Below are positions 44,270-53,239 of a DNA stretch of 64,000 nt, in pieces. Under the pieces are notes generated by a model. That model saw only the letters and a list, made by a program, of their open reading frames with translations. It ran no database searches and was not told the origin of the DNA. The position numbers were made by a program, and so were the translations under genes. Numbering within the stretch: the stretch's first letter is position 1; every line of letters begins with the position of its first letter. Source of the DNA: Pseudomonas sp. LBUM920 (GTDB taxonomy: Bacteria; Pseudomonadota; Gammaproteobacteria; Pseudomonadales; Pseudomonadaceae); assembly GCF_003852315.1 (NCBI RefSeq), contig NZ_CP027762.1, positions 2,399,501-2,463,500 on the forward strand, given 5' to 3'.

Positions 44270-45533
44270 GATCGAAGTCAAAAGCAAGATCAAAAGCAGA
44301 CCACGGCGGCCTGGTAGCCGACCTGAGTGATAGAAGCAAAAAAGCACAGCAACACACTTCTATCTGATGCATAAAGATCCAAATGTGGGAGCGGGCTTGC
44401 TCGCGAAGGCGGTAGTTCAGTCAGCTCATGTGTCACTGACCCACCGCCTTCGCGAGCAAGCCCGCTCCCACAAGTTGACCGAGTTCAGCTGTCAGCACCG
44501 CACTACTTGGCTTTTCTGTGGGAGCTGGCTTGCCTGCGATGCAGGCACCTTGGTCTATCAGCGACACACAGGCGATGCCATCGCAGGCAAGCCAGCTCCC
44601 ACCTTTGACCGAGTACAAACGACATCCATCTATCTGATTCACAGAAATCCAAATGTGGGAGCGGGCTTGCCCGCGAAGGCGGTGGTTCAGTCAGCTCATG
44701 TGTCACTGACCCACCGCCTTCGCGAGCAAGCCCGCTCCCACAATTTGACCGAGTTCAGCCGCCGCCACCACATTGCTTTGCTTTTCTGTGGGAGCTGGCT
44801 TGCCTGCGATGCAGACAACTCGGTGTATCAGGCACACCCAGTTGATGCCATCGCAGGCAACCCAGCTCCCACTTTTGACCGAGTACAAACGACAGCCATC
44901 TATCTGATTCACAGAAATCCAAATGTGGGAGCGGGCTTGCCCGCGAATGCGGTGGTTCAGTCAGCTCATGTGTCACTGGCAGGCCGCATTCGCGAGCAAG
45001 CCCGCTCCCACAATTTGACCGAGTTCAGCCGCCAGCACCGCATTGCTGTGCTTTTCTGTGAGAGCTGGCTTGCCTGCGATGCAGGCACCTTGGTCTATCA
45101 GGCATATCCAGTTGATGCCATCGCAGGCAAGCCAGCTCCCACATTTGATTGAGTTCAGCTTCCAGGATCAGGTCGGCTGTCAGGCCGCCTCGGCTTTGCT
45201 TTTGCTTCTACCACTCAGGTCGGCTACTAGGCCGCCGTGCTCTGCTTTTGATCTTGATCTGCCTTTGACTTTGATCTCAGGCGCCCCGTTAAACCACGCT
45301 GGCCGAACGCAGGTAGTACGGAGCGGGTAAACCGGCAGGACGCCGGTTTAGCCGCGACGGGGCAGGGACGCCCCGTCGCGGCGGCCCGCTCCGTAGTACC
45401 GGAGTGAGGGCACACCGAGCCCAGGCGAGGTGCTGAGTGGTGGGGCAAGAGCCCTTTGGTTACTTTGGGGCTTTTCCAAAGTGACCCGCCGTAAGGGCGG
45501 AACCCATCCCAGCCATCACCCAATAACGGATAT
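44270..45533. repeat. Composite repeat island B: six REPINs, left flank shortened
   Basis: Six units alternate strictly. Type 1 is at 44385, 44655 and 44925; type 2 is at 44518, 44788 and 45058. The right flank (about 45150-45533) matches islands A and C but contains a different 89-bp junction element. The left flank keeps only its inner part (TGTCAGATCGAAGTCAAAAG onward at 44270) and lacks the outer junction element. No gene lies between 44090 and 45650. Confidence 0.9.
45312..45400. repeat. 89-bp three-way-junction element, variant helices, island B
   Basis: The outer stem GGTAGTACGGAGCGGG pairs with CCCGCTCCGTAGTACC (15 of 16 positions). The inner hairpins are TAAACCGGC/GCCGGTTTA and GCCGCGACGGGGC/GCCCCGTCGCGGC. 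Its length and helix layout equal those of the other four copies, while nearly all outer-stem bases differ. Confidence 0.88.
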
Positions 45534-45650
45534 TCCCCCTCCCTCCGATCCCCCAACACCCGAGCAAACACCCCATCCACAGGACTGCGCAACGCGTGCC
45601 CCGGATGGCAGTCGTGTTTGAAGCATCGGCCGGTGCCTGATCGCAATGCT

Positions 45651-46544
45651 TCAGCCGCGATAACGCAACGCTTCCACCAGCAACGCAAACGCCGGCGAGG
45701 CCTGGCGCCGGCTCGGGTAGTACAGGTGAAAGCCGGCAAACGGTGCGCACCAGTCATCCAACACCGCGATCAAGCGACCGTCCGCCAAGTACGGCGCCAC
45801 CAGGTCCTGCGCAATGTAGCTCAGCCCAAAGCCATCCACGGCCGCCTTGAGCAACTGGTACACACCATTGAAAGTCACCTGGCCGGACACGCGCACATTC
45901 AGGCTTTCCGAGGCTTTGCGAAACTCCCATGCATACAAGCCGCCATTGGTAGGCAGGCGCAGGTTGTTGCATGCGTGGCCCGTGAGGTCGCGCGGCGTCG
46001 TCGGCCGTGGTCGGTTGGCAAAGTACGCCGGCGAACCCACGACGCGCATGCGCATGTCCGGCCCGATGCGGGTGGCGATCATGCCGTCGGCCACATCTTC
46101 GCCCAGGCGCACCCCGGCGTCGAAACCCTGGGCGGCGATGTCGACAAAGCCGTAGTCGCAGCAGACTTCGACGGCGATGTCGGGGTATTGCGCCAGAAAC
46201 GGTTTGAGCACCGGCCAGAGGATGTGCTCCAGCGCATGGTCCATGGCGTTGATGCGAATCGTGCCGGAAGGCGTGTCGCGCAAATGGCTCAGGCCTTCCA
46301 GACCAATCTGGATTTCATCGAAGTGCGGCCCGACAGTGTCGATCAGGTGCTGGCCTGCTTGTGTGGGCGACACGCTGCGCGTGGTGCGCGTGAGCAAGCG
46401 CAGCCCCAGACGGGCTTCGAGCGCCCGGATCGTATGGCTCAGCGCCGACTGTGACACCCCAAGTTTGGCCGCCGCCTTGGTAAAGCTGCGCGCACGCGCC
46501 ACAGCCAGAAAGGCGAGCAGGTCATTGGCATTTTCCCTGAGCAT
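45651..46544 (-). CDS. LysR-family transcriptional regulator
   Basis: The 297-residue protein has a winged helix-turn-helix (FTKAAAKLGVSQSALSHTIR) and an effector domain. It is divergent from the aldo-keto reductase/cupin pair with 110 bp between. A small perfect palindrome (AGTGAGTCACT) next to its start may be part of its operator. Regulators in this arrangement usually control the adjacent reductase. Confidence 0.88.
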   Translation of the reverse strand: MLRENANDLLAFLAVARARSFTKAAAKLGVSQSALSHTIRALEARLGLRLLTRTTRSVSPTQAGQHLIDTVGPHFDEIQIGLEGLSHLRDTPSGTIRINAMDHALEHILWPVLKPFLAQYPDIAVEVCCDYGFVDIAAQGFDAGVRLGEDVADGMIATRIGPDMRMRVVGSPAYFANRPRPTTPRDLTGHACNNLRLPTNGGLYAWEFRKASESLNVRVSGQVTFNGVYQLLKAAVDGFGLSYIAQDLVAPYLADGRLIAVLDDWCAPFAGFHLYYPSRRQASPAFALLVEALRYRG

Positions 46545-46654
46545 TAGTGAGTCACTCTCATAAGTATATTCAGATTCTAGCGACTAATTATCTCAATGGC
46601 GTGCTGTTAGATTGAACCAACCCTTGAATTCAGCCGTTAAACAGGTGAACCCGC

Positions 46655-47650
46655 ATGCTCAAACGCACACTCGGCAACAGCTCGCTTGAAGTCTCGGCCG
46701 TGGGCCTGGGCTGCATGGGCATGAGTTTCGGCTATGGCGCCCCGGCCGACGCCCAGCAGATGATCGCGCTGCTGCGCGGCGCGGTGGAACAAGGCGTGAC
46801 CTTCTTCGATACAGCCGAAGTCTACGGCCCGTTCACCAACGAGGCGTTGCTGGGCGAAGCGCTCGCGCCGTTGCGCGATCAGGTGGTAATCGCGACTAAA
46901 TTCGGTTTCGCGCTCGACCCCTCCAGCAACGGGAAAGGGGCGGGCCTCAACAGCCGCCCCGAGCATATTCGCCTCGTAGCGGAAGCCTCGCTCAAACGCC
47001 TTAAAACCGATGTGATCGACCTGTTCTACCAACATCGGGTGGACCCCAACGTGCCCATCGAAGACGTGGCCGGTGCCGTGAAGGACTTGATCCAGGAAGG
47101 CAAGGTCAAGCATTTCGGGCTGTCGGAGGCGGGCGCGGCGACCATTCGCCGGGCTCACGCGGTGCAGCCGGTGACGGCCCTGCAAAGTGAATATTCGCTG
47201 TGGTGGCGCAAGCCTGAAACCGAAATCCTGCCATTGCTCGAAGAGCTGGGGATTGGCCTGGTGCCTTACAGCCCACTGGGCAAAGGGTTTCTGACCGGCA
47301 AATTCGACAGCCAAAGCACGTTTGACAGCAGTGATTTTCGCAGCAGCCTGCCACGTTTTACCCCGCAAGCCCTAAAGGCCAACCAGGCGCTGGTGGCGTT
47401 GTTGCGTGAGGTCGGGCAGCGCAAAAATGCCACGCCATCACAGATCGCCCTGGCCTGGTTATTGGCGCAAAAGCCGTGGATTGTGCCGATTCCGGGCACC
47501 ACCAAAGCCGCGCGTCTGAGCGAAAACCTGGGGGCGGTGCAACTGCAACTGAGTGCACAAGAGCTTCAGGACCTGGACGTGGCCGCGTCCAGCATTCAGG
47601 TGGAGGGCGAGCGCTATCCCGAAGCCCTGGAAAAGATGACCGGCCTATGA
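46655..47650 (+). CDS. Aldo-keto reductase
   Basis: The 331-residue (beta/alpha)8 AKR has the catalytic tetrad visible as Asp and Tyr in FFDTAEVYGPFTNEALLGEA, Lys in ATKFGF and His in YQHRVDP. The C-terminal NADPH-site signature is IPGTTKAARLSENLGA. It is YhdN/YajO-like. It is coupled to a secreted cupin gene by a four-base overlap and probably controlled by the divergent LysR protein. The substrate is some aldehyde or ketone. Confidence 0.9.
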   Translation: MLKRTLGNSSLEVSAVGLGCMGMSFGYGAPADAQQMIALLRGAVEQGVTFFDTAEVYGPFTNEALLGEALAPLRDQVVIATKFGFALDPSSNGKGAGLNSRPEHIRLVAEASLKRLKTDVIDLFYQHRVDPNVPIEDVAGAVKDLIQEGKVKHFGLSEAGAATIRRAHAVQPVTALQSEYSLWWRKPETEILPLLEELGIGLVPYSPLGKGFLTGKFDSQSTFDSSDFRSSLPRFTPQALKANQALVALLREVGQRKNATPSQIALAWLLAQKPWIVPIPGTTKAARLSENLGAVQLQLSAQELQDLDVAASSIQVEGERYPEALEKMTGL

Positions 47651-48123
47651 AAACCCTCGTCGCCGCAGCGCTGTCGCTGTCATTGCTTGCCCAAGAAACC
47701 CGCGCACAGGAGACCCCAATGCTCACCATCACCCCGAATGGCTCGCAACCTTCAGCCCAAGGCCCGGCCGACTGGTTCACCGGCACCGTGCGCGTCGACG
47801 CACCCTTCAAAGGCACCGACGCCGCGCCCGTCAGTGGTGCCACGGTGACCTTCGAACCGGGCGCACGCACCGCCTGGCATACCCACCCTTTGGGACAGAC
47901 GTTGATCGTCACCGCCGGTGCCGGGCTGGTGCAGGAATGGGGCCAGCCGGTGCGTGCCATCCGCCCCGGCGACACCGTGTGGATCGCCCCCGGCGTCAAG
48001 CATTGGCATGGCGCGACGCCGACTACTGCAATGACCCATATCGCGATTGCCGAAGTACTGGATGGCAAGGTGGTGGATTGGCTGGAACAGGTCAGTGATG
48101 GGCAGTACGCGCCGGCGCTGTGA
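47647..48123 (+). CDS. Cupin-domain protein with signal peptide
   Basis: The 158-residue protein has a short signal sequence (ending TRAQ) and one cupin barrel with metal ligands in WHTHPLGQTLIVTAGAG and in PGVKHWHGAT. It matches the (R)-mandelonitrile-lyase-like/quercetinase-like cupin group. Its ATG overlaps the reductase stop. The signal peptide implies action in the periplasm while its operon partner is cytoplasmic. Confidence 0.83.
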   Translation: MKTLVAAALSLSLLAQETRAQETPMLTITPNGSQPSAQGPADWFTGTVRVDAPFKGTDAAPVSGATVTFEPGARTAWHTHPLGQTLIVTAGAGLVQEWGQPVRAIRPGDTVWIAPGVKHWHGATPTTAMTHIAIAEVLDGKVVDWLEQVSDGQYAPAL

Positions 48124-48125
48124 GG

Positions 48126-48668
48126 TTAAACCTGCTCTGCTTCACGCAGCTGCGCACTCATGTCATCACAACTGCTCGCCCAGTCGCTCAGCCACTGCGG
48201 CATTGGCGGCGATTGCTCGGCCAACCCCAGCTCCCGCACAACATCTGCCGGGGGCAGGGTGCCTTTGGCTGAGCGAAACAGCCCGCGCATCACCACCACG
48301 CCCACCACCCGGCCCTTGCTGACGAAACGGTGCTCCATCAGGCTCCACTTGTGGTCCCAGCCGAGCATTCGGGTGTGCACCTCGAAGACTTCGAACAACT
48401 TCAGTTCGCGGCGAAACTTGCCCCAGGTATCGCCCACGATCGGCAGCGCTTTGTTACGCAAGGCCACGCGAAATGCGCCGGTACGCAGTACAAAATCCAT
48501 CCGCGCCACATCGGCCAGGGAGAAATACCGGCCATTGGTGACATGCCGGTTCAAATCCAGGTCCAGGGGCCACACGCGCATGCGCACCACAGTGGTCTCC
48601 AGACCATGGGCCGGTTTGCGCCAGGGGCGACGGGACAGCATGTACAGCAATCGAAACCAGAGATTCAT
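48126..48668 (-). CDS. Thioesterase-family hotdog protein
   Basis: The 180-residue protein has the 4HBT-type start (VRMRVWPLDLDLNRHVTNGR) with a candidate catalytic Asp and His/Asn region, then FEVHTRMLGWDHKWSLMEH. It probably hydrolyses an acyl-CoA or acyl carrier thioester. It lies alone, converging 2 nt from the cupin stop. Confidence 0.82.
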   Translation of the reverse strand: MNLWFRLLYMLSRRPWRKPAHGLETTVVRMRVWPLDLDLNRHVTNGRYFSLADVARMDFVLRTGAFRVALRNKALPIVGDTWGKFRRELKLFEVFEVHTRMLGWDHKWSLMEHRFVSKGRVVGVVVMRGLFRSAKGTLPPADVVRELGLAEQSPPMPQWLSDWASSCDDMSAQLREAEQV

Positions 48669-48736
48669 AAACGCGCCAGACAGTTGATCAGTGGCAGCAC
48701 TGTACGGGCGAGGAATCGGCTAAGGTAGGTGCGCAA

Positions 48737-49735
48737 ATGACTTATTACATGCGAAAAGCGCAAACAGGTTCCTTTATGCACATCACTTTACTCCTGGCCG
48801 ATCAATGCTCCGCCGCCAGCGCCACCCTGGCGCTGGAGATGCTCAGCGCAGCCAACCTATTTGCCGAGCGCGCGCCATTCGAGATCGTCGTCGCGTCCCT
48901 GGATGGCCAGGCCGTGGACGCCTGGGGCGGGCAGCGTTTACAGGTGATGTGCTCGGCTGCCCAGGTTCTTCAAACCGACCTGATTCTGATCCCCGGCTTC
49001 CTTTTTACCCTTAAAGAGGCCTTGCCGAGCTTTCCCGCCTACGGGCTCTGGTTACGCCAACAGCACGCCCAAGGGGCAGTGCTGGCGTCGATGTGCACGG
49101 CGGCGTTTCTGCTGGCCGAGACCGGCATGTTGCAGGGCCTGCGCGCCACCACCCACTGGGCGTTTGCCGAGTTTTTCCGGCGCCGTTACGCAGACGTGGT
49201 GCTGGATGATACGCAGATCCTCTGCGAAGAAAACCGCGTGATCACCTGCGGTGGCGCCAGTGCCGCGATGGACCTGATGTTGCACCTGATCCGCCGTTTC
49301 GGTTCACCGGAGCTGGCGCATACCTGCGGCAAGTACTTGTTGATCGACAACGTGCGCACCGAACAGTCGGTGTACGCCATGTGGTCGTTGCCCAAGAGCC
49401 ACGGCGACGGCGAGGTCCTGCGGGTGCAACATTGGCTGGAGCAACAGTTTGCCCAGCCGTTGGTCATCGATGACGTGGCCCGGCGCTTCGGTTTTGGCGT
49501 GCGTAATTTCAAGCGGCGGTTCAAGGAAGCGACGGGGTATACGCCTATCGCCTATGTGCAAACCCTGCGCCTGGAGCGCGCCAAGCAGATGCTGGAGTCA
49601 ACGCGCATGACCCTCGAAAGCATCACCTACGCGGTAGGGTATGAAGACAGCAATTCGTTTCGCCGCCTGTTCCAGCAGCGCGTGGGGATGCTCCCGGCGG
49701 CGTATCGCAAGAAATTCCTCGCCACCGCCGGCTGA
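48737..49735 (+). CDS. GlxA-type AraC-family regulator
   Basis: The 332-residue protein has a DJ-1/PfpI-like N-terminal domain (HITLLLADQCSAASATLALE; ILIPGFLFTL) and C-terminal AraC helix-turn-helix motifs (VARRFGFGVRNFKRRFKEAT and YAVGYEDSNSFRRLFQQRVG). The starts at 48737 and 48776 are both possible; the first has AGGT nearby. Such proteins regulate amine, amino-acid or carbohydrate catabolism. The target is unclear here. Confidence 0.85.
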   Translation: MTYYMRKAQTGSFMHITLLLADQCSAASATLALEMLSAANLFAERAPFEIVVASLDGQAVDAWGGQRLQVMCSAAQVLQTDLILIPGFLFTLKEALPSFPAYGLWLRQQHAQGAVLASMCTAAFLLAETGMLQGLRATTHWAFAEFFRRRYADVVLDDTQILCEENRVITCGGASAAMDLMLHLIRRFGSPELAHTCGKYLLIDNVRTEQSVYAMWSLPKSHGDGEVLRVQHWLEQQFAQPLVIDDVARRFGFGVRNFKRRFKEATGYTPIAYVQTLRLERAKQMLESTRMTLESITYAVGYEDSNSFRRLFQQRVGMLPAAYRKKFLATAG

Positions 49736-49736
49736 T

Positions 49737-50600
49737 TCAGCGCCGCAGCTGCGCTTCACCTTCGATGCATGCCACCAGAAACTCCATCACCATCTTTACC
49801 GACGGCGAGCGACGCATATCCGGGTACACCGTCAGCCAGATATCACGGACCGGCCCGTCGCCGGGCGTCGGCAACCTGGCCAGCAGCGGATCGTGGTCGC
49901 CCACCAATGTTGGCAACACCACTGCGCCGACGTGCGCGCGTGCGGCCATCTGTTGAGTGATCAACTCGCTGGCCGCAAACACGATCGGGCGTTGGCCGCG
50001 CAGTTGGTGCAGCCATGCCTGTTGCGGCAAGTGATCACGGCTGCTGTCGTAGGCGATGAAGGTCCATTGGGCGGCAGGCAGCTGCGTGAACCCGGGCGCG
50101 CCATAAAGACCGAAGCGCACCACGCCGACCTTGCGGCGCACCAGCGCCTCTTCGTCGGGGCGCACCGTGCGCAGTGCGATATCGGCCTCGCCCTTGTCGA
50201 GCGCAGCCAGTTGAGTGGACGGTATCAGCACCAGATTCAGCTGCGGGTACTGGGCCCGCAACCGCGCTATGTGAGGCGCAATGCAGTGGTTGGCGATGGA
50301 CGGCGGGCAGCTGACCCGCACCGTCCCGGCCAGTTCGATGGAAGCTACCCGCGACAGGCGCAGCACGTCGGTGGCCATCTCGCCCATGCCCGCGGCCAGC
50401 TCGGCCAGCGCCAGGCCTTGAGCCGTGAGCGGCCGGCTGCGTGGCAGGCGGTCTACCAGTTTTACGCCGAGGGCTTTTTCCAGCGCATCGACGCGGCGCC
50501 CGACGGTGGCGTGTTCCACCTGCAACTCGCGGGCGGCCGCCGACAGCGACTGGGTGCGGGCCAGAACGGTGAAGTAATACAGATCCTGCCAATCGAACAT
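49737..50600 (-). CDS. LysR-family transcriptional regulator
   Basis: The 287-residue protein starts MFDWQDLYYFTVLARTQSLS and has the typical helix-turn-helix (ARELQVEHATVGRRVDALEK) and effector domain. The frame stays open far upstream opposite the neighbouring gene, but that extension is not coding. It is divergent from the quinone oxidoreductase gene and is its likely regulator. Confidence 0.87.
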   Translation of the reverse strand: MFDWQDLYYFTVLARTQSLSAAARELQVEHATVGRRVDALEKALGVKLVDRLPRSRPLTAQGLALAELAAGMGEMATDVLRLSRVASIELAGTVRVSCPPSIANHCIAPHIARLRAQYPQLNLVLIPSTQLAALDKGEADIALRTVRPDEEALVRRKVGVVRFGLYGAPGFTQLPAAQWTFIAYDSSRDHLPQQAWLHQLRGQRPIVFAASELITQQMAARAHVGAVVLPTLVGDHDPLLARLPTPGDGPVRDIWLTVYPDMRRSPSVKMVMEFLVACIEGEAQLRR

Positions 50601-50702
50601 CGGGTTATTTCCGCACAGAGGCTGGGAGGTGTTGGGGAATATTCGTACCGAGCGTGCCCTTTTACCATGGCCGTTTCCCAGTGCACACGGAGTTGTTCCC
50701 CG

Positions 50703-51701
50703 ATGAAAGCCATCACCCTGCAAGCCTACGGCGGTCCCGAAGTTGCCCAATTGCGCCACGACGTTGAAAAACCCCAGGCCACACCGGGGCATGTGCTGGT
50801 CAAGGTGGCCTGCGCCGGGATCAATTTCATGGACATTCATACCCGCCAGGGCAAATACGCACACTCTTCGACGTACCCGGTGCGCCTGCCGTGCACCTTG
50901 GGCATGGAAGGCGCCGGCGTGGTGGTTGAAGTCGGTCCGGGCGTCAGCCACCTGGCTGTGGGCGACCGCGTGGCCTGGTGCATCGCCTGGGGCGCGTATG
51001 CCGAGTATGCGAATGTGCCTGTCGAGAAAATTGCGCAGATCCCGAGCGCAATCAGCTTCGATCAGGCCGCTGCGGCGATGTTTCAGGGCTGCACCGCGCA
51101 CTACCTGATTGACGATGTGGCCCGTTTGCAGGCGGGCAGTACCTGCCTGGTTCATGCCGCGTCCGGCAGCATCGGCCAATTGCTGGTGCAGATGGCGCGT
51201 CGGTTGGGGGCAACGGTATTGACCACCGCCAGCACCGTCGATAAATGTGCGATTGCCTTGCAGCAGGGCGCCCATCAAGCCTGGACCTATGACCGATTTG
51301 CCGATCAGGTACGGCAAGCCACGGGCGGGCGAGGGGTGGATGTGGTGTTTGATTGCGTCGGCAAAAACACCTTGCGTGAGAGTTTTCGCGCCTGTCGCAC
51401 GCGCGGTTTGATCGTCAACTACGGCAATGTCTCGGGCTCGCTGACAGACCTGGACCCGATGGAATTGGGGGAGGCGGGCTCGTTGTTCCTGACGCGCCCA
51501 CGGCTGGCTGACCACATGGCCAATGGCGCGACTGTGCAACGGCGTGCCAACGCCGTGTTCGCGGCAATGTTGGAAGGGACGCTGACAGTGGACATCGAAG
51601 GGCATTACAGCCTGGAGACGGTGCAGCAGGTCCATGCACGTATCGAGGCACGTCAGCAGATCGGCAAGGCGGTACTGTGGGTGGACCGCGAGCTGCATTA
51701 A
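50703..51701 (+). CDS. NADPH:quinone oxidoreductase (zeta-crystallin-like MDR)
   Basis: The 332-residue zinc-free MDR protein has the quinone-reductase start (MKAITLQAYGGPEVAQLRHD), the NADPH site (VHAASGSIGQLLVQMARRLG) and FDCVGKNTLRESF. It lacks the structural zinc Cys cluster. It reduces quinones or related carbonyls with NADPH in the cytoplasm. Divergent from the LysR gene with about 100 bp between. Confidence 0.9.
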   Translation: MKAITLQAYGGPEVAQLRHDVEKPQATPGHVLVKVACAGINFMDIHTRQGKYAHSSTYPVRLPCTLGMEGAGVVVEVGPGVSHLAVGDRVAWCIAWGAYAEYANVPVEKIAQIPSAISFDQAAAAMFQGCTAHYLIDDVARLQAGSTCLVHAASGSIGQLLVQMARRLGATVLTTASTVDKCAIALQQGAHQAWTYDRFADQVRQATGGRGVDVVFDCVGKNTLRESFRACRTRGLIVNYGNVSGSLTDLDPMELGEAGSLFLTRPRLADHMANGATVQRRANAVFAAMLEGTLTVDIEGHYSLETVQQVHARIEARQQIGKAVLWVDRELH

Positions 51702-51710
51702 CCGCAGGCG

Positions 51711-51738
51711 AAAAAAAACCGGCTGATCAGGCCGGTTT
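51711..51738 (-). terminator. Intrinsic terminator of repeat-protein gene
   Basis: AAACCGGC pairs with GCCGGTTT around a 7-base loop. On the minus strand it is followed by eight T residues. It terminates the 13-residue-repeat gene and may also end the convergent quinone reductase gene. Confidence 0.85.
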
Positions 51739-51763
51739 GGGGTGCCCCGCGAACAGTGCGGGG

Positions 51764-52189
51764 TTACGCGTTGTGCCCTTGCAGACGATCCGCACCGCCT
51801 TCAGCCAGACCGCGTTCCTGCAGACGATCCGCACCGCCTTCAGCCAGACCGCGTTCCTGCAAGCGATCCGCACCGCCTTCAGCCAGTCCGCGTTCCTGCA
51901 GACGATCCGCGCCGCCTTCAGCCAGGCCACGTTCCTGCAAGCGATCCGCACCGCCCTCAGCCAGGCCGCGTTCCTGCAAGCGATCCGCACCGCCTTCAGC
52001 CAGTCCGCGTTCCTGCAGGCGATCCGCACCGCCTTCAGCAACACGACGGTCCAGCAGACGGTCAGAACCGCCTTCGGCTACGGAGTTACCTTGCAGGCGA
52101 TCCGCGCCACCTGCAGCGACAACCGGGTGAGCAAAAGCGTTTGCAGCGAGTACCGAGAAAGCGAGGCTAAGCAAGAGTTGGCGTTTCAT
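51764..52189 (-). CDS. Secreted protein of nine tandem 13-residue repeats
   Basis: The 141-residue product has a clear signal peptide (MKRQLLLSLAFSVLAANAFA) and then only repeats. There are nine 13-residue units: the first AAGGADRLQGNSV, the second AEGGSDRLLDRRV, then six of the form AEGGADRLQERGL and a last AEGGADRLQGHNA. The 39-bp DNA units are nearly identical, so copy number is likely to vary. The fixed G-A/S-D-R core suggests a linear structure or ligand-binding motif. The protein is probably periplasmic or exported. A similar small Pseudomonas protein family is sometimes labelled phage infection protein, from memory only. Function unknown. Confidence 0.8.
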   Translation of the reverse strand: MKRQLLLSLAFSVLAANAFAHPVVAAGGADRLQGNSVAEGGSDRLLDRRVAEGGADRLQERGLAEGGADRLQERGLAEGGADRLQERGLAEGGADRLQERGLAEGGADRLQERGLAEGGADRLQERGLAEGGADRLQGHNA

Positions 52190-52298
52190 GGTGGTGTGCT
52201 CCGAGTGTTCTAGTTGGGTGCCGTTTGGCATGGGTTTGATGTTACGCGTTGGTTTTTTTAAGAGAACTTCATTGAGCTGATGGTGACTATCGATGCCA

Positions 52299-52328
52299 GC
52301 GATGACCCGTTTTGGGGCGGGTCATCGC
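52299..52328 (-). terminator. Hairpin downstream of pirin gene
   Basis: GCGATGACCCG pairs with CGGGTCATCGC (11 bp) around TTTTGGGG. It lies just past the pirin stop. Confidence 0.7.
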
Positions 52329-52336
52329 GGTGACGG

Positions 52337-53059
52337 TCAAGGCATCTGCGGCCGTTCCTGAGGGCGCAGGTCGAACACCAGCACCTCGGCATCCTCGCCG
52401 TGGCTCAGGTTGATCTGCCGTTCATCCCGCACGCGGGCACCGTCGCCTTCCTGCAAGCGCTGGCCGTTGACTTCAACGCTGCCGCGGGCCACATGGATGT
52501 ACACATGGCGATCCGGCGGCACGTCCAGCGTCGCGGCTTCGTCGCCGTCGAACAGCCCGGCATACACCCGCGCATCCTGGCGCACATTCAGCGAACCCTC
52601 GGCACCTTCCGGCGAGATGATCAATTGCAAGCGCCCACGTTTCTGCGCCTCGCTGAAGTGTTCCTGTTGATAGCGCGGCTCGGCGCCGACCACATTCGGC
52701 ACGATCCAGATCTGCAGGAAGTGCACGCCCTGGCGTTGGCTATGGTTGAACTCACTGTGCGCCACGCCGCTGCCGGCGCTCATCAACTGCACATCGCCAG
52801 GGCGAATCACCGAGCCGGTGCCCAGGGTGTCCTTGTGTTCCAGGGCGCCTTCGAGCACGTAGGAGAAAATCTCCATGTCGCGGTGCGGGTGCTGGCCGAA
52901 GCCTTTGCCGGCGGCAACGCGGTCATCGTTGATTACCAGCAGGTCAGAAAAACCCTGCTCGGCCGGGTTCCAGTAATTGGCGAACGAGAAGGTGTGAAAC
53001 GACTTCAACCAACCGTGATTGGCGGCGCCGCGGTCCGAAGCTTTGCGAAGGGTCAGCAT
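52337..53059 (-). CDS. Pirin-family protein (YhaK/quercetinase-like)
   Basis: The 240-residue bicupin starts MLTLRKASDRGAANHGWLKS and has the N-terminal cupin metal site (GFGQHPHRDMEIFSYVLEG; GSGVAHSEFNHSQ). Known pirins act as quercetin dioxygenases, redox sensors or transcription cofactors. It is divergent from a GlxA-type regulator 180 bp away, which may control it. Confidence 0.9.
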   Translation of the reverse strand: MLTLRKASDRGAANHGWLKSFHTFSFANYWNPAEQGFSDLLVINDDRVAAGKGFGQHPHRDMEIFSYVLEGALEHKDTLGTGSVIRPGDVQLMSAGSGVAHSEFNHSQRQGVHFLQIWIVPNVVGAEPRYQQEHFSEAQKRGRLQLIISPEGAEGSLNVRQDARVYAGLFDGDEAATLDVPPDRHVYIHVARGSVEVNGQRLQEGDGARVRDERQINLSHGEDAEVLVFDLRPQERPQMP

Positions 53060-53239
53060 GGTCTTGTCCTCAAGTGAGAGCGGGCTGCGTCATGCAGGGC
53101 TCTTGCGTTGAGAAGAAGGTTAATGGTTAGCGTGGAATTCATTAAGAAGCTGAAACTTGAATAACTGTCTCTATCAAGTTGACAGTAAAAGGCATGCCAT
53201 AATGGCGCCTCGACTTCCTTCTCGATGGACTTTCTCTGC

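Noticed and set aside
49737..51698. Single 653-codon minus-strand frame
   Set aside because: Only its last 287 codons are a LysR protein. The rest is the open antisense of the quinone oxidoreductase gene.
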